Origin: JAUVXJ01 sp034430275
GTDB lineage: Bacteria; Chloroflexota; Anaerolineae; UBA7937; B3-Chlor
Direction: 5' to 3'
Length of the DNA: 8,368 nt
NCBI GenBank assembly: GCA_034430275.1
Contig: DAOUEW010000073.1
Coordinates: 1-8,368 of the forward strand
Shown here one piece after another: positions 5,253 to 8,368 of this stretch (its first letter is position 1; each line of letters starts with the position of its first letter). The position numbers and the translations under genes were made by a program. The notes under the pieces are model-generated. The model was not told the origin of the DNA and did not search any database. It saw nothing but the letters and a program-made list of their open reading frames with translations.

Positions 5253-8060
5253 ATGGTCATAACCTCAGACTCAAAGCAAGCCGGGACACGGGGACGCCGG
5301 TTGGCGAACTGGATAAGGGTGAGGCTCGATCCGGGACTGCTGGTGGTCCTGGTCCTACCTGTCTTCGTGGCCATTCCCCTTCTTCAACCTGGCCTGCTCA
5401 AGACGGCCGATGGCTACCTGCATCTGCTGAGAGTTGTGGAATTGGATCAGTGCTGGCGGGATGGTGTGTTCTACCCTCGCTGGGCACCTGACATGGCCTT
5501 CGGCTACGGCTACCCCATCTTCAACTACTTCGCTCCACTGCTCTATTACCTGACCGAGTTGGTGCACGTAGTCGGCCTGGGGTTTGAGAGCGCGTTCAAG
5601 CTGGTGTTGATCGGTTGTCTGGTTCTCGGTGCATGGGGCACCTACGCCCTTACCAAGGATTTCCTGGGCTCCAAAGCGGGCATACTGGCTGCAGCCGCCT
5701 ACTACTACGCCCCTTTCACGCTGAGAGAGATCTACGTCCGTGGTGGATATGCCCAACTCCTGGCCGTATCCCTCATGCCCGCCGCCTTCTGGTCGTTCAA
5801 TCGCCTGGTGAGTAGGGATAGCCCATTGTACGTGGTCACAAGCACCCTCCTGCTTGGCGCAGTGCTCCTCAGTCACAACATCACTGCCATGCTTTTCTTG
5901 CCACTCTTAGTTCTTTTCGTTGTCTGGATCATTTGTGCCCTTAGAAGGTGGAGGAAGATCAGGTATGCCATCTTGGTCCTGATGCTTTCCTTTGGTCTTG
6001 CGTCGATCTTCCTACTACCCGCGCTGGCTGAGAAGCCTCTCGTGAAGCTAAGTAGGTCGACCGAGGGCTACCTGGATTTCCGCCAGCATTTCCTTACCGT
6101 TGGGGAGATTCTCTCTCCGTCAGCGGTGCCTGACACTTCCTCACTCAACCCTACGTGGTTGCACAACCTTGGCACAGCACATCTGCCCTTGATCGTCCTT
6201 GGGTTGTTGGCTATGGCTGTTGGGCCGCCTACAGGCCGACAGCGGATTCAAGCCGCGTTCTTCCTGGTGATGCTCCTCATGTGTATCTTCATGACCTTGC
6301 CGCCCTCAACTCCTATATGGGAGCATGTGCCGCTTCTAGCCTTCGCACAGTTCCCTTGGCGAGTTCTGGATCTGGGCGTGCCGGCCAGTGCCTTTCTTGT
6401 CGGCATGAGTGTGCGCTTATGGTCCAGACTGCCGGGCCGCCGCACGGGTATCATCCTCGTGACGCTGTCGGTAGCCTTCACTGTGGTGGCCGCTTTCGGG
6501 CACCTCTATGTGCAGTGGCCGCGTGAGAGCAAGGAGCAGCTATCCCCAGCGGATGTTGTGCTCCATGAGCTTCGGACCGGCATCCTCGGCACCACCAGTG
6601 CTGGCGAGTGTCTGCCCACGTGGGTCATCGAGGAGCCGAAGAGCTCACCCTTGGTGGAGCAGTACCAGTCTGGCGGTACCATCTCGAAACTGGACGTCGA
6701 TGCGCTGCCGGGTTCGGCCCGCGCGGAGCTGGTTCGCCACACGGTGGAGTCCGACGAGTATCGTGTGATCACTGCTGATCGTGTGACGGTGCGCTTTCTG
6801 ACCTTGGACTATCCTGGCTGGCAGGCCTTCGTGGATGGCGAGCCCGTCCCCATCAGCCCATCCTATCCGGAGGGGTTGATCACCTTCCAGGTACCACCAG
6901 GCGAACATATCGTCTTGGTCAGGTTCGGCGATACACCCATTAGAACGGCCGCCAATCTGATCTCCGCCGGGACGGTGGTACTCATGGTGGGCATATCTGT
7001 CTGGCTCGGCTTCCGGAAACGGCGGGGCGTTGGCTCTGTGGTCGCGGCGCCTGTGGGAAGCCCCCTGGCGCTGGCCGACGCTGGAGCCCTGGGACTCGCC
7101 GTGGTGGCACTGTTGCTGATCAAGGTGTGGTTTGTTGACCCGCACACCACATGGTTCCGCAAGACCTCCCCTCCAGGTCAGGTTCTGGGCATGCAACACC
7201 CGGAGCGGGTCAACGTAGACAATGAGGTGCTCTTGCTGGGTTATGACTTGAGCAGCGAGAGCGTGACGGCCGGCGGGGAGTTGCGGGTGACGCTGTACTG
7301 GGAGGCCCAGCAACGATTAAGGGAAGACTACAGTGTCTTCGTGCATCTGGATGATCTCCGCTCCAACTACATCTCGTGGAGCCTGTCAGAGGAGCAGAAC
7401 CCGGCCAACATCCCGACCTCTAGCTGGACTCCCGGGTTCTACCTTTCAAACCCGCATGTATTCAGCGTCTCGAGCGAGATGCCACCTGGCGTCTACGTGC
7501 TCCGCGCCGGATTGTATCACTCGGATACCGGAGAGAGGTTGCCCATCCTGGACGACGACGGCAACACGGTTGCTGAGAGCATAGATCTGGGCACGATCGG
7601 CGTGCGCGGGGCGCGGCCCGTGAGCCTGGAGGGAGTGACCAAGCTGGGGCGTCTGAGCTTCGGGGATCGGATAAGCCTGGTCGGATACCAACTCGCCGAC
7701 AGCGAAGCAAGGCCGGGCAACTACTTCCGTCTGCTTCTGTACTGGCAGGCTACCCAGGAGATGTCTGAGGAGTACGCTGTCTTCGTGCACCTCGTGGACG
7801 ATAGAGGCGAGACGTGGGCCCAGGGAGACGGCTTGCCAGCGAACGGGATCTATCCCACCTGGGCTTGGCGAGTTGGAGAGGTCATAGAGGACGAACACTT
7901 GATCCCGTTGGACATGGAAGTCCCCGCCGGCACGTACCACGTCTGGATAGGTTGGTACGAGCCGGACACCCTCGGCAGACTGGACGTCACCTCCGCGGAA
8001 GACACTTCGCTAGGGGACGAGGTCGTGCTGCCCACGCCCCTCGAGGTGCTTCCGCCATAG
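5253..8060 (+). CDS. GT-C/YfhO-like membrane protein (PTPS_related type) with two C-terminal beta-sandwich modules
   Basis: This is a 935-residue protein. After a basic N-terminus (1-27), a hydrophobic helix (about 28-46) leads to an extracytoplasmic loop with TADGYLHLLR (51-60), then YPRWAPDMAFGYGYPIF (74-90). This is the signature of the 6-pyruvoyl-tetrahydropterin-synthase-related membrane domain, a member of the GT-C-like proteins; D53 and H57 sit where GT-C enzymes place their acidic catalytic residue. About ten more membrane segments run to residue 420. A loop domain at 425-558 contains YPGWQAFVDGEPVPI (520-534) and the VPPGEHIVLVRF strand, as in YfhO-type proteins. Two further helices follow at about 565-585 and 608-628. 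The tail has two related modules at about 656-785 and 804-912, each with an LYWxA strand, FVHL, and a P-G/A-x-Y closing strand. It probably transfers sugar from a polyprenyl-phosphate donor; the substrate is unknown. ATG 5253 is the only reasonable start, although its Shine-Dalgarno is weak. Likely co-transcribed with the cyclase. Confidence 0.87.
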   Translation: MVITSDSKQAGTRGRRLANWIRVRLDPGLLVVLVLPVFVAIPLLQPGLLKTADGYLHLLRVVELDQCWRDGVFYPRWAPDMAFGYGYPIFNYFAPLLYYLTELVHVVGLGFESAFKLVLIGCLVLGAWGTYALTKDFLGSKAGILAAAAYYYAPFTLREIYVRGGYAQLLAVSLMPAAFWSFNRLVSRDSPLYVVTSTLLLGAVLLSHNITAMLFLPLLVLFVVWIICALRRWRKIRYAILVLMLSFGLASIFLLPALAEKPLVKLSRSTEGYLDFRQHFLTVGEILSPSAVPDTSSLNPTWLHNLGTAHLPLIVLGLLAMAVGPPTGRQRIQAAFFLVMLLMCIFMTLPPSTPIWEHVPLLAFAQFPWRVLDLGVPASAFLVGMSVRLWSRLPGRRTGIILVTLSVAFTVVAAFGHLYVQWPRESKEQLSPADVVLHELRTGILGTTSAGECLPTWVIEEPKSSPLVEQYQSGGTISKLDVDALPGSARAELVRHTVESDEYRVITADRVTVRFLTLDYPGWQAFVDGEPVPISPSYPEGLITFQVPPGEHIVLVRFGDTPIRTAANLISAGTVVLMVGISVWLGFRKRRGVGSVVAAPVGSPLALADAGALGLAVVALLLIKVWFVDPHTTWFRKTSPPGQVLGMQHPERVNVDNEVLLLGYDLSSESVTAGGELRVTLYWEAQQRLREDYSVFVHLDDLRSNYISWSLSEEQNPANIPTSSWTPGFYLSNPHVFSVSSEMPPGVYVLRAGLYHSDTGERLPILDDDGNTVAESIDLGTIGVRGARPVSLEGVTKLGRLSFGDRISLVGYQLADSEARPGNYFRLLLYWQATQEMSEEYAVFVHLVDDRGETWAQGDGLPANGIYPTWAWRVGEVIEDEHLIPLDMEVPAGTYHVWIGWYEPDTLGRLDVTSAEDTSLGDEVVLPTPLEVLPP

Positions 8061-8119
8061 AAGCGAGCCAGCCAACCCCCCCGCACTCAGGCTATCCTGA
8101 CTCGCTGTGGGTTGCTTGG
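8061..8119. other. Convergent intergenic gap with small hairpins (possible weak bidirectional terminator)
   Basis: The 59 bases between two convergent stop codons contain a perfect 5-bp hairpin, TCAGG (8087-8091), loop CTAT, CCTGA (8096-8100). It is immediately flanked on its right by CTCGCT (8101-8106), which pairs with AGCGAG (8062-8067). A run of seven C lies at 8076-8082. There is no T-run on either strand, so an intrinsic terminator is only a weak suggestion based mainly on the convergent setting. Confidence 0.2.
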
Positions 8120-8368
8120 TCACACGGCGGGAACGGGCACGTAGACGGGCTCTACCCAGTGCTGGTATTCTTCTCTCTCGCCGCGTGCGATGCTGAAGTA
8201 GAGATCTCGAAGCTGCTTCACGATGGGGCCAATCTCCCCTGTGCCGACCGGACGATGGTCGATCTGGGTGATGGCCGCTATCTGTACCCCCGTGCCGCAG
8301 AAGAAGGCCTCGTCTGCCACGTAGAGCTCCGTGCGGTCTATGGGACGTTCCACGGTGGCAACGCCGAG
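8120..8368 (-). CDS. ilvE: Branched-chain amino acid aminotransferase, C-terminal fragment
   Basis: The gene is read on the minus strand from beyond the right edge and stops at TGA (complement of 8120-8122). The last 82 residues are present and match the C-terminus of class IV PLP-dependent aminotransferases. The motifs are ERPIDRTELYVADEAFFCGT, then GVQIAAITQIDHRPVG, and GPIVKQLRDLYFSIARG near the end. The CGT turn corresponds to the phosphate-binding threonine loop of IlvE (usually S/T-G-T). The enzyme interconverts Leu, Ile or Val with their 2-oxo acids using 2-oxoglutarate, in the cytoplasm. The in-frame GTG at 8353 is internal, since conserved sequence continues to the window edge. The PLP lysine lies outside the window. 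A D-amino-acid or aminodeoxychorismate-type relative is less likely given the DRTELYVADE pattern. Confidence 0.9.
   Translation of the reverse strand, partial: LGVATVERPIDRTELYVADEAFFCGTGVQIAAITQIDHRPVGTGEIGPIVKQLRDLYFSIARGEREEYQHWVEPVYVPVPAV

Noticed and set aside
8300..8320. CGTGVQ in place of the S/T-G-T-A-A-E turn of E. coli IlvE
   Set aside because: The phosphate-binding Gly-Thr is kept, and this variant looks familiar from other bacterial IlvE sequences, so it is not treated as unusual.

Overview
The window looks like chromosomal DNA of a GC-rich (about 60% by eye) bacterium. The combination of large GT-C/YfhO-type membrane proteins carrying repeated C-terminal beta-sandwich modules, a multi-sensor class III cyclase and an IlvE with this C-terminal sequence resembles Chloroflexota (Anaerolineae-like) genomes. 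That taxonomic placement rests on recognising the protein style and is an inference. No phage, transposon, CRISPR, tRNA or rRNA signal is visible.

Layout. (1) Bases 1-600, plus strand: the C-terminal tail of a gene entering from the left, made of the end of one beta-sandwich module and one complete module. (2) Bases 729-3101, plus strand: a polytopic membrane protein with a spermidine-synthase-like Rossmann domain between two transmembrane bundles; both catalytic aspartates of true spermidine synthases appear to be replaced. (3) Bases 3102-3358: a 257-base gap holding a good sigma70-type promoter whose -10 box sits in the loop of an inverted repeat, followed by a second inverted repeat at the predicted transcription start. 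(4) Bases 3359-5200, plus strand: a soluble sensor cyclase (coiled coil, GAF, PAS, signalling helix, class III cyclase) with all expected catalytic residues. (5) Bases 5253-8060, plus strand: a 935-residue GT-C-like membrane protein of the PTPS_related/YfhO kind, ending in two beta-sandwich modules of the same type as in gene 1. (6) Bases 8120-8368, minus strand: the C-terminus of a branched-chain amino acid aminotransferase (IlvE), convergent with gene 5.

How they may work together. Genes 1 and 5 are probably paralogues acting on lipid-linked sugars or cell-surface glycans. The cyclase has its own promoter and lies 52 bases upstream of gene 5, so these two are probably co-transcribed. A cAMP-type signal linked to envelope glycan genes is possible but is inferred from position alone. 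The ilvE gene belongs to core metabolism and marks the right edge of the cluster. I see no clear new multi-gene system. The most unusual items are the catalytically altered spermidine-synthase-like membrane protein, the palindrome around the -10 box, and the recurring beta-sandwich module.
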